NCBI GenBank assembly: GCA_026770575.1
Contig: MU657209.1
Coordinates: 1 to 57,418, forward strand
From: Pelagophyceae sp. CCMP2097
Taxonomy: Eukaryota; Sar; Pelagophyceae
Length of the DNA: 57,418 bases
Direction: 5' to 3'
Part shown: positions 19,945 through 29,135 of the stretch, one piece after another
Numbering within the stretch: the first letter of the stretch is position 1
Layout: each line of letters starts with the position of its first letter
The notes under the pieces: model-generated
What the model saw: only the letters and a program-made list of their open reading frames with translations
Told to the model about the DNA's origin: nothing
Database searches by the model: none
Program-made: the position numbers and the translations under genes

Positions 19945-20203
19945 CCTGGGACCACTCCGGGGCCGATCAAGGCGCGCCTCGAGGCGCTCGAGGCAGCGCG
20001 CGCGACCAGATCCGAATATTAATATCCGGTCCTACACGTGACTGCGAGTGAGCCGGCCTCAGGATCCTATCGGAATATCGCTAAAAACGTTCTTCTAGAT
20101 CTAGAACTAGAGGCGGCCGCGGAGGCCGCATCGCGCAGGCCCGGCTCCGAGAGCTCGAGCGGCTCGCCCGCGAGCAGTCTGGGAGGGCATCGGACGCACC
20201 AAA
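19945..20203. promoter_or_regulatory. Divergent promoter, sacsin-like / zinc-finger genes
   Basis: Contains TTCTAGATCTAGAA, a perfect 14-bp palindrome at 20093-20106, and an ATATTAATAT core near 20017-20026, both in locally AT-rich sequence. No TATA box could be assigned to either gene. Confidence 0.5.
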
Positions 20204-22344
20204 ATGCCCTTTTGGCGGCCGAACCTGAGCCGCACGTTTTCCGCTAGCTGGGTCTGCCCGAGATGCACCCTGCAGAACCAGCGCCGCTTCACCGCATGCC
20301 AGGCCTGCGGGGCCGCCTTCGACGAAGCCGCGCCGCCACAGCCGGGGCCGCCCAACGCGCCGCTGCCCATGGTCATCGCGCGGCGGCTGTCGCCTCAAGT
20401 GTCGCAGCGCGGGCTGCCCCCGGTCCACGCGGCGCCGGACGCGCCGCCGCCCTACTACCAGCCGTACCAGCCGCCGGCCGCATCGAGCCAACCCTTTGCG
20501 AGGGCCCACCGACCGGCGGCGCCGCAGCCGAGCGCCGTTTCCGACGACAGGGCGAGCGCGCCGCGCCCTCGGTCGCTCGAGGAGTTTGTGCGGTCCGGTG
20601 GGGCCCCCGGCGCCGCGACGATGCAGGTCACGGTCCTCCTCTGCGATGGTACGCAGCTCGAGCTCACGACGACGATCGACGCGGATCAGCTTCGCGGCAG
20701 ACTCCGATCCGCCCTCTTCGAACAGCACGACCGCAGGCCGCGCGACGGCGACCGCCGGCCGAGGGCCGACGGCGCGACCGCGAGGGGCGATGGCGCGGCG
20801 GCCCCGCGGCCGCGCGCGTCGTCTGCAGATTCGCCGCGGGCCGACGACGACGTGTTCCGCGCGCTGCCGAGCCAGCTGGCCGCATCGCACGTGGAGAACC
20901 TGGCGAACGCCGGGGCCGCGGGTGGCGAGGCTTTCGCGCGAGACCACCAAGTGGCCGTCGCCGACGCCGTCAGGCGAGTCTGTCGCTCGCTCGTCGAGTT
21001 CGTCGGTCGCGAGTCGGAGGCCTCCGCGAGTCGGAGGCCTCCGCGAGTCGGAGGCCTCCAGAGCGGCACTAGGTCGTACGGCGACGGCGAACTGGACGGC
21101 GAGGTGCGTCGCGCTTTTGACAAGTTCCTCTCGCGGCCCGAGGCTGGGTCTCGCGTCAACGCGCCGACGACTGGCGGGACCACTTACGACCGCGACGCGC
21201 CCTTCGAGACGCAAGTCGGCCTCAACGCGGAGCGCTTCCGCCAGCGGAGCGGGCCGGCGCCGGAGCGCAACCCGGACGCGTCCCTGCCGCTTCCACCGGA
21301 CCGGCCCGACTCGAACATCGCGGTGCCCTTTGAGGTGGCCTCCGTCGGCGCCAAGATTCGCAACACGGCCAGAGTCGCGGGCCAGCGCGTCGAGGAGATG
21401 GACCACTTTGTGGAAGAGATCCGCACGCCCATAATCGAGGTGCGCCGTCGACACCTCAGTCTGCGTCGTCGAGGCGCTGGTAGGTGCGCGACGCGGACGA
21501 CTCGTCCGAGGGCGCGCGCCTCGGCGCGCGGCGCGCGATGGAGCGCGGCCTGCGCGACTCGGCGCTGGAGCAGGACGCGGCCGAGGTCGACGTCGGCGCG
21601 TCGCTGAAGATGCTCTGCCTCGCGCCGGACCGCGGCAGGGCGGCCGTCTACGGCGCCGCCTTCGTATCTATCGCGCAAAAGTGCTTTGCCGTCCTCGGCT
21701 GGGGCGACTTTGAGGCATCAAAGGTACGGCTGTACTACATGCCTTCAATTAGAGCAAACGAAATGGTCTGCGCGCGCGGCGGCGACGACGACCGACGGCT
21801 CTACGTCAACGTCCTCGCTTTTGAGCAGTCGCGTCTCGCCGAAGCGCACGTTGGCCCAAGCGAGCTCGCAGCGGTGATTCCTTATTGGGTGCAGCGCTTT
21901 GCGAACGCCTCGCGAGACGGCGCGGCCGACGCGCGCCCGCCCGCGTCCAAGGGCCTCTACGACCCCGCCGTCCGCCAGCGCCTCGCCGTCCTCGCGGGTC
22001 TGCCTCGGCAGGCACTCGCACCCGTCGCGAACGCGCCAAAACCACCGCCTGTCCCCGAGACGCCGCTCCGGCGGGAAACGAGGCCCGCCGGGCGCGACGA
22101 CGACGCCCGCGGGGCCGAGGAGCTCACACGGCGCCCCCAATCTCGGGCTGCCGTGGCTCTCGAGGCCCCAGTCGGCACGGCCTTTGCCGCGCTGCGGGCC
22201 ATGTTCCCCGCTGCGCAATGGGACGACGCGGCGCTGCGCTGGCTCGCGGCGCAGGGCGGCGCCGACGCCGCCTGCGAGATGGTGCTCGGCTTTGAAACGG
22301 CGGCGCAGATGCGCAGCCAGCTCAACGATGCCTGTGTCGCGTGA
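20204..22344 (+). CDS. RanBP2-type zinc-finger protein with C-terminal UBA-like segment
   Basis: Two exons, 20204-21439 and 21484-22344, joined in phase 0 over a 44-nt intron, 698 residues. Residues 15-40 form a RanBP2-type zinc ribbon: SWVCPRCTLQNQ then FTACQACGAAF, with the expected W and four Cys; such fingers bind ubiquitin or single-stranded RNA. Residues 145-180 (MQVTVLLCDGTQLELTTTID) look like a beta-grasp strand pair. Exon 2 holds a helical/beta region (AAFVSIAQKCFAVLGWG, RRLYVNVLAFEQ, VIPYWVQRFA) that lines up loosely with the C-terminal part of the neighbouring sacsin-like protein. The C-terminus (ALRAMFPAAQWDDAALRWL, then GADAACEMVL) resembles a UBA domain. A ubiquitin-linked role is inferred; the function is not known. 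Confidence 0.72.
21009..21059 (+). repeat. 17-bp unit in three tandem copies within an exon
   Basis: GCGAGTCGGAGGCCTCC is repeated exactly three times. Because 17 is not a multiple of three, each copy is read in a different frame (GRESEAS, ASRRPPR, VGGL), while the 51-bp total keeps the gene open. Confidence 0.92.
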
Positions 22345-22693
22345 CCGCGCTGGAGACGACGTTCTATTACGTGCACCGGTACCCGTGGAGACGTGCTTCA
22401 AAAGGTTTACAATCCGGAGCTCGGACCGAGGTCACTGCGGGCCTCATCGGTTCTCGAGTTCTCGCGCTATCCGAGTGATCTCGGGTCACTGCGCAGGACC
22501 GTCGCGTCGGGCGATCCGCCCAAGCGTACAGACGCCGGGGCGACTCGGACTAATTTAGACCCTCTAGCATGCTCTGGGGCTTCGAGACCCGCCGACAGCT
22601 CGAGAAGCGGCATGACACGCCTCCGACCTCGCTTCGAGGAATCCAAAGCATGCACAACATTAGAGGACGACGTTCCAAAGCCGCGCCGTGCAC

Positions 22694-22747
22694 AGGGCCC
22701 CGCAGGGGCCGAGAGCCTACCACTATCTAAGCACTGTATGGCTCCCC
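22694..22747 (+). repeat. Inverted repeat, left copy
   Basis: Starts AGGGCCCCGCAGGGGCCGAG and continues through GAGCC, then a diverged half containing AAGCACTG. The first 24 bases match the reverse complement of the right copy exactly; the remainder matches with small gaps. Confidence 0.8.
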
Positions 22748-23157
22748 GGGAAGTGCCGAGACGCCGCTCGCGCGCCTCAAAGCCGGCGCGCGCGCCTCGC
22801 TGTACAGCGTCGCGTCGAAGCCGTCGTCATAGTCGTCGTTAGAAAATAGTCCAATTTTTCAAAGTCTCAAAATTTGGCCTTTTAAGATTTTAGACGCCAC
22901 TTAGCGCATTCGACGCGTGCTGAAGCGGCGAGTCCGAATCCGCTATTTTCAGCGTGAATAGCGTTAGTTGCCTTTTTAGCGATAAGCGTCATTTTGCCAG
23001 TGCCGGTGACATGCGATACAACGGAAATCCCGTTACTGTGCTCCAAATCCGCGCAACTCGAAAATCGAAAAACTAAAAAACACACGCCATTCGCTCCCTC
23101 CACAGCGAGTGAAAAAGGTCCCACTGACGAAAACGGCCGCAAAAAAACGGCTGCAAA

Positions 23158-23177
23158 GAACGTTCCTCGGAACGTTC
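23158..23177. repeat. Perfect 9-bp stem hairpin
   Basis: GAACGTTCC, two bases, then GGAACGTTC. The arms are exact reverse complements, and each arm nearly repeats the GAACGTTC palindrome. Confidence 0.85.
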
Positions 23178-23200
23178 TGAAACACCCCGCAAGCCGCTAG

Positions 23201-23252
23201 GGAGACATGCAGTGCTTCGATGGTAAAAGGCTCTCGGCCCCTGCGGGGCCCT
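23201..23252 (-). repeat. Inverted repeat, right copy
   Basis: Reverse complement of the 22694-22747 element, with GCAGTGCTT in the diverged half and the identical 24-base CCCCTGCGGGGCCCT-ending arm. It overlaps the downstream end of the WD40 gene. Confidence 0.8.
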
Positions 23253-24099
23253 ATCGCCGTCGTAGCTCGCCGTCGCCGGACGAGAAGACGCAGCTTGCCA
23301 CCGGACGAGAAGACGCAGCTGTAGATGAAGCCGGCGTGCCCCTCGAGCGTCGTCTGCAGCGCACCCGTCTCGGCGTCCCAGAGCCGCGCCGTCCTGTCNN
23401 NNNNNNNNNNNNNNNNNNNNNNNNNNNNNNNNNNNNNNNNNNNNNNNNNNNNNNNNNNNNNNNNNNNNNNNNNNNNNNNNNNNNNNNNNNNNNNNNNNNN
23501 NNNNNNNNNNNNNNNNNNNNNNNNNNNNNNNNNNNNNNNNNNNNNNNNNNNNNNNNNNNNNNNNNNNNNNNNNNNNNNNNNNNNNNNNNNNNNNNNNNNN
23601 NNNNNNNNNNNNNNNNNNNNNNNNNNNNNNNNNNNNNNNNNNNNNNNNNNNNNNNNNNNNNNNNNNNNNNNNNNNNNNNNNNNNNNNNNNNNNNNNNNNN
23701 NNNNNNNNNNNNNNNNNNNNNNNNNNNNNNNNNNNNNNNNNNNNNNNNNNNNNTCTGCAGCGCACCCGTCTCGGCGTCCCAGAGCCGCGCCGTCCTGTCG
23801 TAGCTCGCCGTCACGATGCGCTTGCCATCGGGCGAGAACGCGCAGCTCCGGACGTAGTTGGTGTGCCCCTTGATGATTGCGGTGCCCTTCAAAATCCGGT
23901 CTATCCAGATGAGTTTGCGCACGGTCGGCGCCACGGCGCGCGCATTTCGAGCGACTCGTGCTGTCACGAGGAGTGCGTCCGGTTTTCCCCCCAGCCGGAG
24001 GATGAGCGCGAGCAGGTCGCTCAGTTCGAGCACCTTGAGGACCGGCGCGGCGGCGGGCGCGGCGGGTCGCGACTGGACGACTCGCGAGGCCTCATCCAT
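23251..24099 (-). CDS. WD40-repeat protein, interrupted by an assembly gap
   Basis: From an ATG at 24099 (MDEASRVVQSRP) a helical N-terminus of about 75 residues (VLELSDLLALILRLGGKPDA, VRKLIWIDRILKG) leads into a WD40 unit: GHTNYVRSCAFSPDGKRIVT, SYDRTARLWDAETGALQ. A 355-base run of N then removes an unknown number of repeats. On the far side the same unit resumes with DRTARLWDAETGALQT, then GHAGFIYSCVFSSGGK, after which the frame degenerates around a 20-bp duplication (AGCTGCGTCTTCTCGTCCGG, twice). The true 3' end is uncertain. WD40 propellers are interaction scaffolds; near-identical units suggest recent internal duplication. It could be a partly decayed copy. Confidence 0.7.
   Translation of the reverse strand: MDEASRVVQSRPAAPAAAPVLKVLELSDLLALILRLGGKPDALLVTARVARNARAVAPTVRKLIWIDRILKGTAIIKGHTNYVRSCAFSPDGKRIVTASYDRTARLWDAETGALQXXXXXXXXXXXXXXXXXXXXXXXXXXXXXXXXXXXXXXXXXXXXXXXXXXXXXXXXXXXXXXXXXXXXXXXXXXXXXXXXXXXXXXXXXXXXXXXXXXXXXXXXXXXXXXXXXXXXXXXTGRRGSGTPRRVRCRRRSRGTPASSTAASSRPVASCVFSSGDGELRRR
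23399..23753. other. Assembly gap inside a WD40 repeat array
   Basis: 355 Ns. The bases on both flanks carry the same sequence (CTGCAGCGCACCCGTCTCGG onward, about 45 bases ending CGCCGTCCTGTC), so the gap probably reflects collapse of near-identical repeat units. The real length is unknown. Confidence 0.95.
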
Positions 24100-24279
24100 C
24101 GCCTCGCGGGATACAACGTGGAGTCGTGGACCTACAATGTAGTACAGGCGCCGGCGCTTGCAAGCCGGCGCTGCAAGTGGTAGCGTTCTGGGCCCATAAC
24201 CGGAGATATCTCCTATCGTGTTGATAGGAAGAGCAAAAGGGATATCGCGTCCCAGTGCTCTGGTCCGCTGGAGACTGGG

Positions 24280-24287
24280 TATATAAA
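24280..24287 (+). promoter_or_regulatory. Candidate TATA box (TATATAAA)
   Basis: TATATAAA about 120 bases before the ATG of the twin-CX9C gene. A CCTATCGTGTTGATAGG hairpin lies upstream near 24213. It is the clearest TATA-like element in the window, though not proven functional. Confidence 0.5.
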
Positions 24288-24405
24288 GAGTCACGACATG
24301 CTCCTATATACCCACGACCACGCGGAGCGTTTTTGTCATCGCCGAAGAATCAGGTTTTAGCGACGTATTTTGCACGAAAGGTCCGCCAGCATCACCTCAA
24401 ACACG

Positions 24406-24843
24406 ATGGCGGAGGCGGAGCTGAAGCTGCCGGGGTACTTCCCGCAGGCGCCGAAGCAGTGCGAAAAGCCGGCCGAGGCGTTCTTCGAGTGCTTTTCGAC
24501 AAAGGGCGAACAAAAGGAGGGCGTCGCGGTGCGTGGCGCCTCGCTTGCGTCCCGGGCGCGGCGGATAACCCCGCCATAGGACCCGAACGCCGGCCGGCGA
24601 GCGCTCACGGAATGCGCCTCGCTCCTCACCGCGTACGAAACGGTGCGCTCGCGAGACACGCGCCGCCTCGCTCGACGTGCCTCGCTCGACGCGCTTCGTG
24701 TGTAGTGCATGACGCGGTACATCAAGCGCAACCCGCCCGCGCCGTACTACAGGGTGCGTCGCCCCTTTGATCAACGCATGGTCACGAGACCCATTCAGGT
24801 GCCCGAGGAGTACAGGCAAGGCGGGAGCGAGGCGGCGCGATAG
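24406..24843 (+). CDS. Twin CX9C (CHCH) mitochondrial protein
   Basis: Four small exons: 24406-24528, 24580-24642, 24706-24753 and 24799-24843, all phase 0, with introns of 51, 63 and 45 nt; 92 residues. The two motifs are C-EKPAEAFFE-C and C-ASLLTAYET-C, each with nine residues between cysteines. The second motif is completed only by splicing exon 2 to exon 3 (its last Cys opens exon 3). Such proteins are imported into the mitochondrial intermembrane space by the MIA40 relay and serve respiratory-chain assembly or structure. The C-terminus is RYIKRNPPAPYYRVPEEYR. I cannot assign it to a named subfamily. The last intron is 45 nt, stopless and in phase, so retention would insert 15 residues. 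Confidence 0.88.
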
Positions 24844-25054
24844 TGCGACTCGATGCAGCCAGCCCACGCCGCACCGGCGTCGAGCGCACTCGGCCGGCGC
24901 TCGGGCCGTCCCACCCACGGCAGCGTCGAGCTCGTCCCGGGAAGAGGTCCAAGGTTTAAATGAATTGGATTCAGAGGAGACACCGTCCCCACTCGAGCGG
25001 CTTTGCGCGCGGCGTCGGACGTTGGCGAGGCGGGGTCAGTGCTGCGGGCCGTAT

Positions 25055-26290
25055 TCAGAGGGCGACATATAGAGGGAGGGGTTCGTGCTGTATGCGGGCC
25101 TGCTCGAGGCCAACAATGGCCATCTGCAAATTCGGCTCGAGTAAAAGAGCGTCCGCGTAGCGGTCCTCGGCCAAAGCCCAGCACCGCTCGCAGCAGTGGA
25201 TGCGCGCCTGGCAAACGCGGTCGGGCCAAAGCCCTCAAAGCGGGCGCGCGGTCGACTCACGAGGACGCAATACAGCGGCGCGCACGGAGCGAGGAGCAGC
25301 GCGGCGGTGACCTTGGATACGGCCTCGTTCCAGCGCCGGTTCGCGGCCAGCGCGAGGCCCAGGCACCTAAGCCGTCGTCTCACCGATGCGACCGTCGACG
25401 GAGGGAGGGCGCCTCGTCCGTCGAGTCTCCGACGTCGTCTCAAGGATCCAAAGGCCGCGACGCGGCGAGATGCTCGAGCGCCTTTGCGCGGTGGCGCTTG
25501 TGGATTTGATACACGTCGAAGTCGCGCTTCATCTGCGGCGGCCGCTTGGGCAGCTGTGCGCAGGCGGCGATCAAAAGAGCCTCGAAGCGCCTCTACGCGA
25601 CGGCGCGACGGCGCGACCGAGCCACGGAGCGATGGGCGCGACGGACCTCTGGCGCCTTGTCGAGCCACTTCGCAAAGTCCACTTCGGCTCCAAGGTAGTC
25701 TTGCAGCTTGGCCCGCGCCTGCGAACTTCATCGGATGCGCATCAAAGGCGGGACTGCGTCGACAAGGTACGCACGCAGCCGCGGAGGAACCGCGCGTGGG
25801 CGAAGACGTCGTCGACGCCGAGCGCCGAGTGCTCTGCGTCGTTGGCGGCCGCCGGCGCGACGTCGTCGGACCGCACGCCGGCGACGCGCGCCCCCGCGCC
25901 CGCACCGCCCGCGCGCCGCGCGATCACCGGCGGCGGCTCGCGCTCGATGACCAGCGACAGCGCCTCCTCGGCGGCTTCCCAGCGCCCCAAAGCGCAGGCG
26001 GCTCGGCCCTTGAGGAGCTCGCAGCGGAGGTCTGTATCTTCGAAGAAAGCGAGCTCGTCGGCCGCCTCGGCGTAGCGCCGCGCGCCGTAGAGCACTTCCG
26101 CGCGGACGAGCGCGACGTCGCCGCACCGCGGGTCCGCCGCCGCCGCCTCGCGCAGACACGCGAGCGCGCGCGCCTCGCGGCCGGCGGCGCCCGAGGCGAG
26201 CGAGGACTGCGCCTCGCCGAGCTTGCGCACCGACAGCGCGCGCCGCCTCGACGCGACGAGGAGCCGCGCGCACTGGCGCCGCGCCCGCAT
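25055..26290 (-). CDS. TPR-repeat protein, exon structure partly resolved
   Basis: The 5' part is clear: 26290-25775 encodes helical TPR-like pairs (LACLREAAAADPRCGDVALV, LYGARRYAEAADELAFFED, LKGRAACALGRWEAAEEAL). Exon 25718-25647 (ARAKLQDYLGAEVDFAKWLD) follows in phase 0. Then come a segment with LPKRPPQMKRDFDVYQIHKR, a segment CLGLALAANRRWNEAVSKV and a final exon 25207-25055 (CWALAEDRYADALLLEPNLQ) ending in TGA. The segment at KRPPQM runs into an in-frame TGA after RPLDP while the code beyond it still looks protein-like, so one junction or base is wrong. TPR proteins are interaction scaffolds, often chaperone partners; no partner domain is visible. Confidence 0.65.
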
Positions 26291-26292
26291 GC

Positions 26293-26619
26293 CTAGCAGC
26301 CGCTCAACACGGGGTCAGCGCCTCTGCGGCGGTGCCGCGACGCGCCTCGGTAGACGCGGAGCACGTCCGTGGCGTGCCTGACCCAGCGCGCCTGCTGGTC
26401 GCGGCGGCCCCAGGTCATCTCGAGGCGCGCGAGGACGCGCTGCTCGCGCGTCAGCGTCCGCAGCAGGTCCGCCGTGATGGGCGCGTCCGGGTCGAGGACC
26501 GGCGGGCTGCGCCGCATTCCATCGGCGTGTGTCTCGACATGGCCGCTGTCAGAGATCCAGGCCGCAGCCGCCTCCATTGCTGACACCAGCTGCCCGGCGT
26601 CGGCTCGCTCGCCAGCCAT
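26293..26619 (-). CDS. Hypothetical ORF, possibly the first exon of the TPR gene
   Basis: Begins MAGERADAGQLVSAMEAA and continues with LLRTLTREQRVLARLEMTWG and RWVRHATDVLRVYRG, a helical, charged sequence of about 108 residues that ends three bases before the TPR ORF start. A TAG acceptor lies at the junction (GGCTGCTAG then GCATG), suggesting it is spliced to the TPR exon, but I found no phase-consistent donor. No family recognised. Confidence 0.5.
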   Translation of the reverse strand: MAGERADAGQLVSAMEAAAAWISDSGHVETHADGMRRSPPVLDPDAPITADLLRTLTREQRVLARLEMTWGRRDQQARWVRHATDVLRVYRGASRHRRRGADPVLSGC

Positions 26620-26846
26620 GCCTAGCCCGACCGAGCCAGGCCCGCAGGACCCGGTCGACGCGGCGGCCACCGACCGGCGGGATCCCTCGAGGGTGACAGG
26701 GACCTTGGTCGACGGGCTCTGTTTCTCGTTGAACACTACAATCGCTAAATAAAGGTCGCTAAATAAAGAAAAAGAAAAGACGAAGCCTTTTCATAAAAAA
26801 CTTTTGTAAAGCATCGCCGGTCTACGCCGGAAGCCGTCTGCCGAGG

Positions 26847-27560
26847 ATGGTCAAGCTCAAGCACCACGAGTGCGTCTCGTGGCGCGCGCCGCCGCGGCGC
26901 TGCTCGACGCCTTGTTTAGGCAGAAACTCCTGCGCAAGGTCGACTTTTTGCAGTGGAAGTCGGACAACACCCTTCGCGAGGCGCAGGTCCTGCGCCGCTA
27001 CCACGTCTCGAAGCGCGAGGACTATGTAAAGTACAACAAGCTCGTCGGCCAGGTCGCCGCCATGGTGACCAAGCTGAAGAACATGAAAGTCGACGACGCG
27101 CAAAGGGCCGAGATTTCAGAGGGGCTCCTGCGCAAGTTGTTCGCCATGGGCGTCATCGACTCCGACGCCTCGCTCGCAAAGGCCGACAACGTCACTGTGC
27201 GTCCCGCTTTCCGAAGACGCACACATCCGGACGAAAAGCGCAGGTCTCGGCCATGTGCCGGCGGCGGCTGCCCGTCGTCATGTTCCGCCTAAAAATGGCA
27301 GAGTCCGTCAAGGAGGCCGTCGCCTTCGTCGAGCAGGGCAACGTGCGTTTCCGGCGAAGCGCTTCAACGCGGGCTGGGGCACGCCGGGCTTGTTCCCACG
27401 CACAAACTAGGTGCGCGTGGGCCCGAACACCGTCACGGACCCGGCCTTTCTCGTGACGCGCACGCAGGAGGACTACATCACCTGGACGGCGGACTCGAAG
27501 ATCCGCAGGCACATTGCGAAATACAACGGCAAGTTGGACGACTACGACCTCATGACCTGA
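26847..27560 (+). CDS. IMP3: U3 snoRNP protein IMP3 (S4 domain)
   Basis: Four exons: 26847-26869, 26920-27196, 27244-27342 and 27411-27560, with introns of 50, 47 and 68 nt, all with GTGCGT donors; 182 residues, the usual size. Exon 1 is only 23 bases (MVKLKHHE). Spliced sequence includes [31 protein letters not shown] and, in the S4 RNA-binding domain, [40 protein letters not shown] and [20 protein letters not shown]3 joins the U3 snoRNA to pre-18S rRNA in the small-subunit processome in the nucleolus. All landmarks agree with the family. An A-rich run follows the gene near 27594. Confidence 0.97.
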
Positions 27561-27748
27561 AACCCCAAATGTCCTCGTTAATATGTGTGCTTTAAAAAAA
27601 AAGGCCCGTCGCGGCTCGCCGAAGAGACGCCGGGAGGGTTGGAGGGCCGCGCACGCAGCCCCTGGGCGAGCGCGGCGCTTGACACGGTAGGTTGTAGAAA
27701 TGTGTGTTCAGAGAAAAGGTATAGATCGATCAGAGCCCAAAATAGCTG

Positions 27749-28827
27749 ATGCTGGGCTTCCTCCTCCTCACCGCGGCCTCGGCGCTGCAGGCGCCGGCGC
27801 CGACGCGCCGCGGCGTGGCGCGCCTGATGTCGTGGCAGCCGAACGAAAACTGGAACGGCCAGGGCGAGGCGCGCCTAACGGACTTTGAGCGCTCGGCCCG
27901 CGAGGTAAAGCGGTTGCGGGGCGTCGGGAGGGCGAGGACGCCGCCTGCCGGGCGGGCGCGCCCCAGGGCTCTCCTTGACAGCATGCGAAACTTGGTATTT
28001 GTGTACAACGTTGGTCGGATTGTGACCCCCGCGCGTTCTTTGCCAAAGTCGGCATTCTGTCCGGCGTGGACGATGCATGCATCGTGCCTCTGACGCATGC
28101 ACGTAGGCCGGCGTCTCGGACCGAACAGTCACCATCCGCCGGCCGTGCGTTTTTTCGCGTCGCTTTTGCGACGCGCGGAACGGCCGCCGCCGCGCAGCGC
28201 CCGCCATCTTCCGCGCTTAGGCTCGGCCTCGTGCTGGACACGGACGACAAGGGCGACGTGTTCATCAAGGAGGTGATCAAGGGCGGCAACGCCGATGTCG
28301 TCGGCGAAGCCAAAGTCGGTGCGACGTTGCGCCCTTTCCTCGGACGGTGCCCCCGGGTTGGACGGCGCCCCGGGCTATGCGCCACCCCCAGTCCGCGCCA
28401 CCGCGTCACATGTAGGCGACGTCATCGCCATGTGCTCGGCTACGTTTGGCCGCGAGATGTGGTCCACGCGCGGCGTCGGCCTCGATCGCGTCATGCGCGC
28501 AATCGAGGTCCGCTCCGGCGCCACCGTCTCCCTCGTGCTCCAGTCCAAGGCCGAGCAGAAGAACCTGCTCGCGGGGCTCTTCTCCAACCAAAAGGTGCGG
28601 ACGCGAACATACACGCCCCCCGCCGCGCGCGACTCCAGCGCCTAAGGCGAGCCCGACGATTAGGTGACCCAGGAGAAGCGCATCGAGACGTCGGACGCGA
28701 AGCGCAAGGTCCTCGAGGCGGAGATCAAGAGCGAGCGCAAGGAGGCCTCCAAGGGTACGTCTTTAGTGCGACGACGCTCGCCGGCATCCCGGACGCCGGA
28801 AACGTAGGCTGGTTCGGCCTCTTCTAG
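27749..28827 (+). CDS. Plastid-targeted PDZ-like protein
   Basis: Six exons: 27749-27904, 28107-28144, 28221-28318, 28416-28594, 28664-28754 and 28808-28827; phases agree and give 193 residues. The start MLGFLLLTAASALQAPAP is a signal with an ASALQAP motif matching the ASAFAP-type plastid presequence of algae with red-derived plastids. The core reads as a PDZ-like fold: RRPLGLVLDTDDKGDVFI, EVIKGGNADVVGEAKVGDVI, then RVMRAIEVRSGATVSLVLQS. A basic/acidic helix follows (KRIETSDAKRKVLEAEIKSE) and the protein ends GWFGLF, the last exon being only 20 bases. PDZ-like domains bind C-terminal peptides, for example in plastid proteases or scaffolds; none of those partner domains is present. Intron 1 contains a perfect 16-bp palindrome at 28070-28085. 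The 38-base second exon is the least certain. Confidence 0.8.
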
Positions 28828-29135
28828 TCAGCTTCGATGGAGAAGCGCCCCGCATCCCGCCCCAGCAACCACGATTCGCCCACCGATGCAAGACATCGGT
28901 CGAGCCGCAACCCAAAAAACATTCGACCTCTGTTGGGTTCCGTGAAGTACATAAACAAGCGGGGCACCAAGCGCGACGCCCGGGTGGGGTTGTCGCAACG
29001 ACGTGCGCAGTCCGACTTCAGGTTTGGCGACCCGAAAGTGTCAACGAGTTTCGGGGTCGTCCATTGTTCTTCCCGTCCGAGTCCCCGGCGGCGCATCCAC
29101 GGCCCGGCCGTCGTCTCCTCGGCTCGCCACGTAGC
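28828..29135. other. Intergenic region
   Basis: Between the PDZ-like gene and the methyltransferase start. No gene, repeat or clear promoter motif seen. Confidence 0.5.

Larger units (their letters stand above)
22345..23200. other. Gene-poor, AT-richer stretch
   Basis: No convincing gene. From about 22840 to 23160 the composition drops well below the surrounding GC, with runs of A and T. It is bracketed by an imperfect inverted repeat (22694-22747 and 23201-23252) and holds a short perfect hairpin at 23158-23177. It may be the remnant of a non-autonomous mobile element. Confidence 0.5.

Noticed and set aside
24370..24405. N-terminal extension of the twin-CX9C protein
   Set aside because: The upstream frame is open but has no ATG, and the family-like sequence starts at the ATG at 24406.
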